Assembly (NCBI RefSeq): GCF_014356525.2
Contig: NC_052518.1
Coordinates: forward strand, 97,661,932-97,725,931
Direction: 5' to 3'
DNA length: 64,000 nt
Source: Nilaparvata lugens
Taxonomy: Eukaryota > Arthropoda > Insecta > Hemiptera > Delphacidae
Positions 20,489 through 29,519 of this stretch are shown piece after piece (position 1 is the first letter of the stretch; each line of letters starts with the position of its first letter). The translations under genes were made by a program, and so were the position numbers. Under the pieces are notes generated by a model, which searched no databases, was not told the origin of the DNA, and was given only the letters and a program-made list of their open reading frames with translations.

Positions 20489-20986
20489 ATGTCAGTTCTT
20501 GAATGTGATGACGATCTTATAGGCTATCATGATACAAGTGAGATAGATGATTTATTCTCATATGAACCACAAAACTTAAGCAATAAAAACCTATTGAATT
20601 TCTTTCATACTAATATAAGAAGCCTGAATAAAAACTTTGAAGAATTGGTTCATTATTTGGCTAATATAAACTTTAAATTTCATATTATTGCCTTGTCAGA
20701 AACGTGGATTACAGATGATGCTCATTTTACTTACAGTCTTGAAGGATATAATGTTGTACAAAAGAAAAGTAAGCACTCAAAGTGTGATGGAATATGTTTA
20801 TTTGTTGATAAAAATTTTCACTTTAATATGATCGATTTGGATATTGAAGAATCAAATTCCATTGGTATGGCGTGTTCAATTGATAACATCAAATATACAA
20901 TAATATTAATTTATCGCTCTCCAGCTACCAACATTAATAATTTTGTAACAAGTCTAGACGCTTGTTTAAACAGAATAAACCACTAA
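20489..20986 (+). pseudogene. LINE ORF2 N-terminus: APE-type endonuclease, truncated
   Basis: Contains the first endonuclease motifs (HTNIRSLNKNFEEL, ALSETWI, IYRSP). The catalytic second half with the GD-N and SDH motifs is missing: sequence jumps near 20975 to the RT linker in a different frame. In the related fragment at 63223-63924 the missing part is present (GDINIDLLG, CLDHIF), showing what was deleted here. Confidence 0.85.
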
Positions 20987-22950
20987 AAAAATGGATAACA
21001 CCCAGTCTAGTCAATGCAATCCGAGAAAGAGACAAGCTTCACAGGAAACTCTCACGACAACCGAACAATATTGAATTACAAACCCGATATAAGAACTACA
21101 GAAATACTTTAAATAATTTAATAAAAAAATCAAAAATAGATTATTTCAATGAGAAGTTTGATGAACATAAGAATAATGCAAAGAAAACTTGGGAATACAT
21201 TAACGAACTGCTTGAAACGAAGAAAAACACCAAAGATATTAGCCTTGATGCAAATATACTTAACGATTATTTTGCTAATGTAGGTGTATCATTTGCCAAA
21301 AAAATAGCAGTAAATGTTGATAATATCCCAGTTCCACACTCGCTATCTAATTCATGTCGGCACAGTATGTTTCTCAACCCCACAAACTCAAATGAAATAT
21401 TGACAATTATAAATCAGTTAAAAAACAAATCTACACCTGGACCCGATAACCTTACAGGACCTTTCATAAAAAAAATTGCTCAATACATAACTGAACCCTT
21501 AAAACATATATTCAACAAATGTTTAAATAAAGGATATTTCCCCAAAAAATTCAGAGAAGCCAGAATTATACCAATACCTAAAACCGGAGATTTAAAAAAG
21601 CCAGAAAATTATAGACCTATAAGCTTAATAAGTAACCTTTCTAAAATATTGGAAAAAATACTAAAAAACAGAATTATGAGTTTTTTGGAAAAAGAAAATA
21701 TAATAGATAAAAAGCAATTTGGCTTCCAAAAAAACAAGTCTACCAAAGATGCAGTCATCCACTTGAATAAAATAATTTTTGACAACTTCAATAGCAATAG
21801 AAAAACTCTTGCAGTATTCATGGATCTATCAAAGGCTTTTGATACTATACCTCACAATATACTATTAAACAAATTAGATAGGACTGGAATTAGAGGCGTA
21901 GCAAATGATTTATTTGCCTCATACTTAACTGAACGTAAACAATACCTACATCTACATGGTCAAACTGATATTAAATATTCATCAGGTTTCGGCTTGCCTC
22001 AAGGTTCGGTGTTATCACCAATTCTGTTTCTGTTGTATGTGAATGACCTACTCAAAATAAACCTACAAGATTGCACTACTCTGTCTTTTGCAGATGATAC
22101 TGTTTTGATCTTCAGTTGCAAAAGCTGGGAAGAAACCTTCAATATAGCAAATAGAAACCTAATTACAGTTAAAAAATGGCTACAAGACCATATATTGACT
22201 TTAAATGCTGATAAAACTAAGTACATCACTTTTTCTCCCAATATAACTGGACAACCAGCAACTGATTTAAGTCTCACAATAGAAACAGCAAATAATCGCA
22301 ATGAAAACACTACAGATAATACAGAAGTTCATAATAAAACATTAGAAAGGGTGCAAACAATTAAATATCTTGGTATACTATTAGATCAAAATATTAAATG
22401 GAACAAGCACATTGATTATTTATGCTCAAAGCTGAAATACCTAATTTACATTTTTTACAAAATAAATAAAATAAAAAACATAGACATAATACGAAATATT
22501 TACTTTGCATATGCTCAATCACTTTTTCAATACATTATTGAAGTATGGGGTGGTGCATATGACACGCATTTAAAAAAGTTATTTATCCTACAAAAACATA
22601 TTATAAGAGCAGCATTAGGAAGGCCACGACTCTATCCTAGTAGGGAAATATTTATTGAATTCAAGGTTCCGACAATAAGACAGAATTATATGAAAAACGT
22701 TATACTCCATATCAATAAAAATAAAACTAATTTTGCTACACACATTTCACCCCATAATACGCGTCCTAACAAGAGATTTAACACAGAACTCATCAAGCTA
22801 ACCATATGCAGGCATCAATTTCAATATTATTGTAACTACATTATAAACAAAATTCCAAATGACTTTATAGATGAAAAAATCACACGCGATTCAATTAAAA
22901 ATATAGAATATTGGATTGACCAAAATGTATTCTTTAAACTAGTGGTATAG
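20962..22950 (+). CDS. LINE ORF2: reverse transcriptase
   Basis: 662 codons. RT of the Jockey/CR1 group: PKTGDLKKPENYRPISLIS (RT1-2), DLSKAFDTIPH (motif A), GLPQGSVLSP (motif B), LSFADDTVLIFS (catalytic FADD, motif C), KTKYITFSP (motif D) and a thumb/connector with VQTIKYLGILLD. The frame is open to the end, but the endonuclease is deleted just upstream, so the copy is not autonomous. The N-terminus begins at the deletion join, so the first codons are not a native start. Confidence 0.9.
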   Translation: MFKQNKPLKKWITPSLVNAIRERDKLHRKLSRQPNNIELQTRYKNYRNTLNNLIKKSKIDYFNEKFDEHKNNAKKTWEYINELLETKKNTKDISLDANILNDYFANVGVSFAKKIAVNVDNIPVPHSLSNSCRHSMFLNPTNSNEILTIINQLKNKSTPGPDNLTGPFIKKIAQYITEPLKHIFNKCLNKGYFPKKFREARIIPIPKTGDLKKPENYRPISLISNLSKILEKILKNRIMSFLEKENIIDKKQFGFQKNKSTKDAVIHLNKIIFDNFNSNRKTLAVFMDLSKAFDTIPHNILLNKLDRTGIRGVANDLFASYLTERKQYLHLHGQTDIKYSSGFGLPQGSVLSPILFLLYVNDLLKINLQDCTTLSFADDTVLIFSCKSWEETFNIANRNLITVKKWLQDHILTLNADKTKYITFSPNITGQPATDLSLTIETANNRNENTTDNTEVHNKTLERVQTIKYLGILLDQNIKWNKHIDYLCSKLKYLIYIFYKINKIKNIDIIRNIYFAYAQSLFQYIIEVWGGAYDTHLKKLFILQKHIIRAALGRPRLYPSREIFIEFKVPTIRQNYMKNVILHINKNKTNFATHISPHNTRPNKRFNTELIKLTICRHQFQYYCNYIINKIPNDFIDEKITRDSIKNIEYWIDQNVFFKLVV

Positions 22951-23495
22951 AGTATAATGTTGTATACAAATAATTGTTCCTAAAAACAGTGAGCGATGGG
23001 CATGTATATTCTTGAACCAGGCTTGTAAATTGTCCCAAGTCACATTACAGGAACTTCTTTTTATTGTATCAGTTCATTTGTTTTTCTTTGAGAAAGTTAC
23101 ACTGTCATGATGGCCTCTAGATGTCACAGTGATTAATTAGATTAAAATTTTCATCATAATATAGTATGTATAGTATTCTCAAGTATTTTTTTCTGTGAGC
23201 CTGTGCGTTTTTTTTTGTATAATAGGTATAGCTTCATTAGCATTATTAATTTTTTTTTGTAATCTCTTCGTTAGCATTATCAATTGTATATTAATTCATA
23301 TACTGACCTGAATTGATACAGAATAAATAAACTGCAACTCACTGCCAACACACAAGGAATCTTATGTTGGCAGTGCCAAGTATTACAGTGATGTTATTGA
23401 TGCACTTAAGTTACAATCAATGTTATTTATATTGTATTGTAAAAATATGTATTTGTAATTTTTGGCAATAAATTCAATTCAATTCAATTCAATTC
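22951..23495 (+). other. LINE 3' UTR with hairpin and (AATTC)5 tail
   Basis: A 10-bp perfect hairpin (ACTGCCAACA / TGTTGGCAGT) lies at 23341-23374, and five AATTC units end the element at 23471-23495. Such 3' structures are recognised by LINE reverse transcriptases. An AATAAA-like ATAAAT precedes the tail. Confidence 0.7.
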
Positions 23496-23498
23496 AGT

Positions 23499-23930
23499 AT
23501 GATATTACTCTTATACTATACTCTGAGTACTTGTACATTGCACAATATTAGAGTTGAAAATGTGTTAAATTTTTCATCATTAAACCAAACTGTAAAAGAC
23601 AGCAGCAGCAGTACTGCCAATTTAAGCGTAAAAGCTTATAATAAAGCACATATATTATCTTATATAAAACTATGTGTTCAATCTCAAATGAATTATAAAA
23701 CATCGAAATTATTTGATGATGGACTAGACAAATGGTATGCTTATATGAATGATCAACGTAATGTTATTTGTAATTTTTTTAACAATTATACAGCATTGAA
23801 CAGTTGTATAAACATAAACCCATCGTCTGGTGATAGTATTTCGAATTTTCTACTAATAACAACATTACAACTTTGTAATATTTTTGATAGTGAGCCGGAG
23901 CCGACAGCAGGTCTTAAGGGGATTAACTAA
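23499..23930 (+). CDS. Hypothetical P1 protein
   Basis: 143 codons beginning right after the LINE tail. It starts with a hydrophobic stretch (MILLLYYTLSTCTLHN) and has no family motif I recognise. Its ATG would have overlapped the stop of the upstream two-exon gene before the LINE landed, as is common in compact viral gene blocks. It is followed 38 bp later by the PLA2 gene. Confidence 0.5.
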   Translation: MILLLYYTLSTCTLHNIRVENVLNFSSLNQTVKDSSSSTANLSVKAYNKAHILSYIKLCVQSQMNYKTSKLFDDGLDKWYAYMNDQRNVICNFFNNYTALNSCININPSSGDSISNFLLITTLQLCNIFDSEPEPTAGLKGIN

Positions 23931-23968
23931 TTTCTATTTAGTCAGGTTTCAACATTGCTATTGAAAGG

Positions 23969-24631
23969 ATGGTAGCAAAAAAGACTTGTCGTCGTCGACA
24001 AGTGCGACGTAAAATTGGTACTGGTATTTTATCGAAACTTAGCGGATTTGCATCAACCGCCCTTAATAAAATTGTCGATACATTACCCCTAGAGTTGCAT
24101 ATCCCCTCCTACCGCTTTTGCGGACCCGGCACCAAATTAGATAAAAGATTAAGGAGGGGGGATAAAGGAATAAATAGTCTGGATGAAGCATGTAAAGAGC
24201 ATGATATAGCGTACGCGAAGAATAGTGATAATTCGTCGCGAAATGTGGCCGATCGTCGTTTGGCTGATAAAGCATGGTCTGTTTTTAAAAATCCAAACAC
24301 AGGTTTAACTGAAAAAGCAGCCGCATACTTAGTTACAAATTTGATCAAAGCTAAAGCTGCCTTTGGCGGGGGTAGAGTACAATGGAGGCGGCGGCGGAAT
24401 AATAGAAGAGAAGGTTGGAAAAATAATTCATCACTACAAGAACAAAGAAGTGCACATTTACGACAAAAAGCAATTAAACATTTAAGTAAGCACATAGCTG
24501 GTCAAGGTTTTTATTTAAGACCATATGCACCCTTGTATAAAGGCGGTAGAATCATTGAAACACCTTCACAAAGAAGAAGGACAACAAAGAAGAAGAGGAG
24601 GAGGAGAGCGCCAAAGAAAGTGAGAAAATGA
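23969..24631 (+). CDS. Phospholipase A2-domain protein with Arg-rich tail
   Basis: 220 residues. A parvovirus-VP1/Polinton-type PLA2 domain is visible: Ca-binding-loop-like YRFCGPGT at about 49-56 and catalytic His-Asp in DEACKEHDIAY at about 73-83. In viral relatives this enzyme hydrolyses phospholipid to help particles leave endosomes. The N-terminus is basic, and the C-terminus is strongly so (GQGFYLRPYAPLYKGG, then RRRTTKKKRRRRAPKK), like adenoviral core peptides. Its TGA overlaps the ATG of the protease ORF (ATGA), showing translation coupling or tight packing. First gene of the virion block. Confidence 0.85.
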   Translation: MVAKKTCRRRQVRRKIGTGILSKLSGFASTALNKIVDTLPLELHIPSYRFCGPGTKLDKRLRRGDKGINSLDEACKEHDIAYAKNSDNSSRNVADRRLADKAWSVFKNPNTGLTEKAAAYLVTNLIKAKAAFGGGRVQWRRRRNNRREGWKNNSSLQEQRSAHLRQKAIKHLSKHIAGQGFYLRPYAPLYKGGRIIETPSQRRRTTKKKRRRRAPKKVRK

Positions 24632-24996
24632 AGATTAATATACAAGGACCACTGTCAAATTATGATCTACAAGATTAGGCTGATATTTTAGATATTAAAT
24701 TGCGTGGTATTTATATGATTGATACATTGCCAAAAAGAATTAATTTAAATGAAAAATCGATCATAAATTTAGACTCGATCATGAACAGTGGTACACACTG
24801 GGTGGCATACAAAAAACATGCGCAAAAAGTATATTATTTCGATCCAATTGGTAATTTACAGCCGCCCATACAATTGATAAACTATTTCAAACAACAACCA
24901 AATGTTGAAATTTATTTCAATTATGATCAATTACAAACACTAAATAGTAATGTATGCGGTCATTTTTGTCTTTTATTTCTTGCAGATGCGTTATAG
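24628..24996 (+). pseudogene. Adenain-like cysteine protease with an in-frame stop
   Basis: Polinton PRO, Ulp1/adenovirus-protease family (C5-like), which processes virion proteins. The catalytic order is visible: His in GTHWVAY, Asp in YYFDPIG, Cys in NVCGHFCLLFL. The native ATG is at 24628, overlapping the PLA2 stop. A TAG at 24676-24678, 16 codons in, interrupts it, after which the frame is open to 24996. Re-initiation at the Met near 24714 would still include all three catalytic residues. Confidence 0.85.
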
Positions 24997-25014
24997 CAGA
25001 CAGTTCACTTGTAG

Positions 25015-25749
25015 ATGTGTATGAAAGAAGGTGGTGGTAAAACTTTAGCAATGGTTGTAATAACATTATCATCTAAAGACCGTAGCAGCAGCAGCAGTTG
25101 TTTAATTGAAGTACTTCCCACTGTACTAGAGCTAGACGCACGCTATCAATATGAAATTGGTTTGATTAATTTATGGACATACAATAGTGTACCGAATATA
25201 ATTAAAAATGTCAACTCATCTTTTAAGTATGGTGATAGCTTGATTGATTTGGATACAGGCTCCTACGAAATTGATCGTATAATAAATGAAATAAAGAGAA
25301 AATTGAACGTTGATAGTTCAAATCTAATTATACAAGGAAATAATACGACAATGCTATGTGAATTGAAAGCGGATAAAGATGTTGATTTAACAATGAACAC
25401 ATCACTAGCCGATATACTCGGTTTTGATAGAGAAATTCTTGCAGCAAATAAATGGCATTATTCTAAACGTTTAGTATCCATTACAAATATAACATCATTC
25501 CAGGTTACTTGTAATATTGCATGCGGCAGTTATCGAAATGGGCAAGAGGTTCATACAATTTTCGAATTCCTACCAAAGGTTGCACCTGGTTTTCTAATAA
25601 ATGAATCACCATCGCCAATTATTTACTTTCCATTAAACACGCACAGAATTCAATCTATTGTAATTCAAGTAGTTGATCAGAATGGTAAACTAGTTGATTT
25701 CCGCGGAGATAGTATAAAAATAAGAGTACACATTAGAAAGAAGGAATAG
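25015..25749 (+). CDS. Minor capsid (penton-like) protein
   Basis: 244 residues. It matches the Polinton minor capsid family (single jelly roll, pentamer at the icosahedral vertices) by position and by its conserved phrases: YEIGLINLWTYNSVPNI, LADILGFDREIL, INESPSPIIYFPL and a C-terminal RGDSIKIRVHIRKK. Three in-frame Met codons occur early; the one before VVITLSS fits the family's usual start better than the first. It lies between the protease and major capsid genes, the standard order. Confidence 0.85.
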   Translation: MCMKEGGGKTLAMVVITLSSKDRSSSSSCLIEVLPTVLELDARYQYEIGLINLWTYNSVPNIIKNVNSSFKYGDSLIDLDTGSYEIDRIINEIKRKLNVDSSNLIIQGNNTTMLCELKADKDVDLTMNTSLADILGFDREILAANKWHYSKRLVSITNITSFQVTCNIACGSYRNGQEVHTIFEFLPKVAPGFLINESPSPIIYFPLNTHRIQSIVIQVVDQNGKLVDFRGDSIKIRVHIRKKE

Positions 25750-25838
25750 AGAGAGAGAGGCGGTGATGGATCGTGTTAGAATGATGTGAGCATTAGTCAC
25801 GCAAACAACACAAGCGAGAGAGCAAGAAGCGCTACAGA

Positions 25839-26042
25839 ATGGGTTTTGTTGTGTATAACAACCTAGGCGCGAGGAGGGTGTGGAGTGGTGGTGGCGGTAG
25901 GACTGCTTTTAGCATGCAGCAACCGGTTAGTACTTATCAGTCCGTGAAACTGATAACACATAATCGAGCAAGGTTTTTAGAAAAGCTTGGTTTTAAAGTG
26001 AATTGGAAATATGTCGTCAAAACACGCGGCAGCCGCAATTAG
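25839..26042 (+). CDS. Small P1 protein overlapping the MCP start
   Basis: 67 codons ending 32 bp inside the major capsid gene in another frame. The C-terminal half (SVKLITHNRARFLEKLGFKV) resembles short proteins I recall next to the capsid gene in other arthropod Polintons. Function unknown, perhaps a virion or cement peptide. The start is uncertain; the Met before QQPVST would give about 43 residues. Confidence 0.45.
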   Translation: MGFVVYNNLGARRVWSGGGGRTAFSMQQPVSTYQSVKLITHNRARFLEKLGFKVNWKYVVKTRGSRN

Positions 26043-27261
26043 TGACATACTAAATGTTGAACAAGACATACACTATTATTCAGATATAACAAAATTTGAT
26101 TATCATACGCATGCGCCATATGGTAATTTGAAATTTAATAACAATGATGAAATACGTTTGTCGAAATCGTCTCATGACCTTATTTCATTAGTTGCAAAAT
26201 CTTTTCTTATTGTTGAGGGGAAAATTACATGTACAAAAGCGCCGGCAAAAGACAAACCTGATGATCCGCCGGTCGAGGCTGCATATACGCTCAGTTCAAA
26301 TGCAGTAGCACATATGTTTGATGAGATACGATTTGAGTTGGCAGGTACAGTCGTTGCAAAGAGTCGACTAGTAGGCATTACTTCTACTATTAAATCATAT
26401 TTAGTGAAACAACTAAACGATAAAAATACATATGATTTAGCAGGTTTCACTGATAGTGCATCAACACTAACTAATAATACTTTTGCTTATTGCGTACCGT
26501 TAAAATTACTTCTGCCATTTTTCGAAGATTTTCAACATGTAATTTTGAATATGAGACAAGAGCTTGTGCTTTTGAGATCCGCAACAGATATTAATTGTAT
26601 TCAGTCGCCGCAAGCAACATCAATGTCATTGGAAATAACAAAATTGCTTTGGAAAGTGCCCTATATTCATGTAGATGATCATTTAAGATTGAAATTTCTG
26701 AAAATTGTTGATCAGGATAGGCCATTGAAAATTGCATTCAGAAAATGGGATATCCACGAATATCCTCAGCTGCCGAACAGTGTTAGCACGATTTGGACTA
26801 TAAAGACGGCTTCAAAAGCTGATACACCGCGATTTGTAATATTAGCATTTCAGACAAACAGGAAAAATGTAATGGGAAAGTCAATGTCGAAATTTGATAT
26901 GTGCAAATTGCACGATGTTAAACTTTTCCTGAATAGTGAATATCTGCCGTATGATCGTATAAATGGAAACAAACAACTTTTGTACAAAATGTTTATTGAA
27001 TTTGCGCCCAGCTATTATAATTTAGGACTTCATACTGATTATGGTACAGTTGTAGATTATAAAACTTTTACTGATTGCTGTCCAATAATTGTACTAGATT
27101 GTTCACATCAAGCTGATCATTTAACATCGTCAACAGACATTCGATTGGAAATGGAGTTTACAGAAAATGTGCCAAATTTAACGACTGCATATTGTATTTT
27201 GATAAGTGACACATTAGTAGAATACAAACCATTGAGCGCATTAGTTCGTGAAGTACAGTAA
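26011..27261 (+). CDS. Major capsid protein (double jelly roll)
   Basis: 416 residues, intact. Recognised as the Polinton/adintovirus hexon-like major capsid protein: N-terminal DILNVEQDIHYYSDITKFDYHTHAPYG region, EAAYTLSSNAVAHMFDEIRFEL, then the second jelly roll with SVSTIWTIKTASKADTPRFVILAFQT and KLFLNSEYLPYD, ending in MEFTENVPNLTTAYCILISD. It forms trimers that tile the capsid. It follows the penton gene as in other Polintons. Confidence 0.9.
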   Translation: MSSKHAAAAISDILNVEQDIHYYSDITKFDYHTHAPYGNLKFNNNDEIRLSKSSHDLISLVAKSFLIVEGKITCTKAPAKDKPDDPPVEAAYTLSSNAVAHMFDEIRFELAGTVVAKSRLVGITSTIKSYLVKQLNDKNTYDLAGFTDSASTLTNNTFAYCVPLKLLLPFFEDFQHVILNMRQELVLLRSATDINCIQSPQATSMSLEITKLLWKVPYIHVDDHLRLKFLKIVDQDRPLKIAFRKWDIHEYPQLPNSVSTIWTIKTASKADTPRFVILAFQTNRKNVMGKSMSKFDMCKLHDVKLFLNSEYLPYDRINGNKQLLYKMFIEFAPSYYNLGLHTDYGTVVDYKTFTDCCPIIVLDCSHQADHLTSSTDIRLEMEFTENVPNLTTAYCILISDTLVEYKPLSALVREVQ

Positions 27262-27307
27262 TTTGACGCAAGAGCGAGCTATGCATGACAAAGAAGGAGG
27301 AGGGGGC

Positions 27308-27345
27308 TATATAAAAGTGCGTGTATGAACAATACAGTGTTCAGT
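27308..27345 (+). promoter_or_regulatory. TATA box plus initiator upstream of 27350 gene
   Basis: TATATAAAA at 27308-27316 and the arthropod initiator-like TCAGT at 27341-27345 (TATA to +1 about 35 bp), 5 bp before the ATG. The leader would be very short, about 7 nt. Confidence 0.6.
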
Positions 27346-27349
27346 TGTA

Positions 27350-28441
27350 ATGTGTTCTAATAGCTTGAATAATAACATAGATATTCCTCAGTCGTCGTCG
27401 TCGTCGTTGTCATCATTATCATCATCATTGTCATCATTGACAAAAGCAAAATTTGATGCATTTGTACATAGAATGTGTGCATGCACCGACGGACAACAGA
27501 AAATGGACGATGATGAGCAAGTATCAACAAAATTTCGAGACTTTGGCATACAATGCGACTTGGATAAAGAAGAAGAAGAATTGGAGAAGGAGGCAGCAAG
27601 AATTAAGGAGGAGGAGGAGAAGAGTAAAGAAGAATGCGACAGGAAAAATGATGACATTGATTTTGCTGTAGTCGAGTTTCATTTTTTCAAAAGTGATGAT
27701 AATTTTATCATTATTAAAGAGGTAGCCATAATCGATTACAAACTACGTCATGTTGTGCTACACTTTAAATCACCATTTCCGAAAACATTACTGAGTAGAA
27801 AAATGTACCGTGATGTCAGCTGGCTTGAACATAACTATCATAAAATTAGATGGGACCAAGGCGACTTAATTTACACTGACGCGCTGCTTGCTTCATATTT
27901 GCAAAATTATACCACAATCTATACAAAGGGAAGAGAAAAAACACAGTTTTTGAAAAGGTTACACGACAATGTGCTTACTATGCCGGAGGATATTCAAAAA
28001 CCAGACTATACAATGTTTGAAAATTCTTGGTGTTTTAGTGTATGCAAAATTCATAACAAATCGTCCAATGGTCGGTGTGCGTTGTTCAGTGCCTATCATT
28101 ATTTGACAATCTTGATGTGTAACAAGCAAACAAAGGAGAATAGTGCTGCTGCTTCAATGCCTACAAAAAATATGAGTTCATTGAATCGTAATGCTGCTGA
28201 TATCGATTATACATGCGAAAATAATAGAATGGAAAGTATGAAACATTGTAAGCTGTTAACTAAACAACGAAAACGCAACTATGCCCGACAAGGTTTTTAT
28301 TTTGATGGGGAAAGCATACTATGTGTTTATTGTGGATTTGATTTGATTTCGCATAAAGCGAGAGTATGCAGTCTGACCTGTAGCGGTGGAAGGGAGAAGC
28401 GAAAAGCAATAAATTTCACTGTTCTAGTACCACTCATTTAG
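27350..28441 (+). CDS. Conserved arthropod Polinton protein fused to a BIR-like finger
   Basis: 363 residues. After a Ser-rich and Glu-rich N-terminus, residues about 103-225 match a family I recall from many arthropod elements (FAVVEFHFFK, IIKEVAIID, LHFKSPFP, WLEHNYHKIRWDQGDLIY, TIYTKGREKTQFLKRL), usually annotated as uncharacterised. The pattern of acidic residues hints at a DEDD/RNase-H-like nuclease fold, which is speculation. A Cys/His cluster (CKIH...CALF) follows. The C-terminus has RNYARQGFYFDGESILCVYCG, which looks like the core of a BIR domain (compare AEAGFYF...CVFC in the 17069 gene), but the last ligands are off-spacing (C-x2-C-x6-H-x4-C). It has its own TATA/Inr. Confidence 0.7.
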   Translation: MCSNSLNNNIDIPQSSSSSLSSLSSSLSSLTKAKFDAFVHRMCACTDGQQKMDDDEQVSTKFRDFGIQCDLDKEEEELEKEAARIKEEEEKSKEECDRKNDDIDFAVVEFHFFKSDDNFIIIKEVAIIDYKLRHVVLHFKSPFPKTLLSRKMYRDVSWLEHNYHKIRWDQGDLIYTDALLASYLQNYTTIYTKGREKTQFLKRLHDNVLTMPEDIQKPDYTMFENSWCFSVCKIHNKSSNGRCALFSAYHYLTILMCNKQTKENSAAASMPTKNMSSLNRNAADIDYTCENNRMESMKHCKLLTKQRKRNYARQGFYFDGESILCVYCGFDLISHKARVCSLTCSGGREKRKAINFTVLVPLI

Positions 28442-28478
28442 TGTACCTTCGCTAGCAGCAGCAGATTGAAGAGCTATA

Positions 28479-28877
28479 ATGAATCCGCAAACTTGGTCTT
28501 ATGCGCCAGAATGTTTAGAAATTAAATTACAAAACTACATTGAATGGTATGATTTGTGTCAAAAAGCAATAGAGACAAAAAACAGTACTATTGCTAGACA
28601 ATTGAAAGCAATATTTCTAAATACAGTTAATATTAACGATATCAGTGATTACTTAGCTTATTACAGACCCTTTAGTTTGAATGTAAACAAGCTAATAAGA
28701 ATTGAAGAAGAAATTTTAAGATCGCTAGAGGTGAACAGAGGAGGAGAAGAAGATGCGGCGACTAGCTGTAAAGAAGAGGTGGGTAGGAATGCGCCTACAT
28801 GTAAAGAAGAAGAAGAAGAAGAAGCGACTAGCTGCTGTAAAGAAGAGGTGAGAAGAAAGGAATGCGGCTACATGTAA
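28479..28877 (+). CDS. Hypothetical P1 protein with repetitive tail
   Basis: 132 codons. The first ~85 residues look like real protein (helical, ECLEIKLQNYIEWYDLCQKAIE). The tail consists of three near-repeats of TSCKEE..R made by GAAGAA-type repeats. No family recognised. It lies 37 bp after the previous gene. Confidence 0.55.
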   Translation: MNPQTWSYAPECLEIKLQNYIEWYDLCQKAIETKNSTIARQLKAIFLNTVNINDISDYLAYYRPFSLNVNKLIRIEEEILRSLEVNRGGEEDAATSCKEEVGRNAPTCKEEEEEEATSCCKEEVRRKECGYM

Positions 28878-29129
28878 AGAAGAAGAAGAAGAAGGTAGAA
28901 AGGTGTAAAGGTGAATGGCGGGAAGTCAACAGAAGGAAAGGTGTGAGGAGGCGGAGGGGAGAACGAGTCAACAGAAGGAATGTGGAAGGAGTCGACAGGA
29001 AACGGTTGTGGGGGGCTGACGGCTTAACAGGTTTGCTCAGTCTTCAACCGACAACCAACGCAAGCATATAGCTGCTTTGTTATTCTTGCACACGATCGCG
29101 GTAAGCTTTTTATTATTATTATTATTATT
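28878..29129. other. Purine-rich intergenic segment
   Basis: Continues the AAAGAAGAAG and GGAGTCAACAGAAGGAA repeats of the preceding tail. A TTA run (29108-29131) leads to the next ATG. No separate gene supported. Confidence 0.4.
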
Positions 29130-29489
29130 ATGGAACACCATAGAAGCAACACTGGAAATGATAGACTTTTTAGTATGAAGTCATTCAATTATATTTCGAA
29201 AACTGAATATCCAACGGTCTCACTCAAAGATCTTGACCATGATTCGTGGTACCGTGTTGTACACGCTAGATTAGTGAGAACACAACAGGGTCAGCGAATC
29301 ATAATGAGGTTATACGATCATGACAGCAATGGTGACTATTATTGCGAAGTTTACTTACCTGAGAAATTTCTGAGTGTATTGAATCTTCAAACACTTGAGG
29401 ATTTCAACAAACAAAAACTCTATCTGAAGTGTGTACAACGAGAAGGTAAATCGCCTCTTGTTCTTCTAGAAGAAGAAAGGAATATATAA
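29130..29489 (+). CDS. Possible OB-fold-like small protein, right end of P1
   Basis: 119 residues. Pattern: SLKDLDHDSWYRVVHARLV, GQRIIMRLYDHD, VYLPEKFLSVL, LEDFNKQKLYLKC. The arrangement (beta-rich, W-Y/F-x-V, LP-E, N-x-F-N) parallels the P2 protein at 50181-50501 and the exon at 49015-49287. A ssDNA-binding OB fold is my inference and would suit protein-primed replication. Last gene before the right repeat region. Confidence 0.55.
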   Translation: MEHHRSNTGNDRLFSMKSFNYISKTEYPTVSLKDLDHDSWYRVVHARLVRTQQGQRIIMRLYDHDSNGDYYCEVYLPEKFLSVLNLQTLEDFNKQKLYLKCVQREGKSPLVLLEEERNI

Positions 29490-29519
29490 AAAAATAAAAA
29501 AAAAAAAAAAAAAAAAAAA

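Larger units (their letters stand above)
18079..23495 (+). mobile_element. CR1/Jockey-type non-LTR retrotransposon inserted in P1
   Basis: Plus-strand LINE with ORF1 (PHD-type finger plus FP25K-like C-terminus), ORF2 (APE endonuclease plus RT), a 3' UTR hairpin and a 3' tail of (AATTC)5. The 5' end is placed at 18079 because TTCAG precedes it and recurs at the 3' end (23493-23497). Removing the element also restores a stop/start overlap between the flanking Polinton ORFs. ORF2 has lost its middle part, so this copy is defective. Confidence 0.8.
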
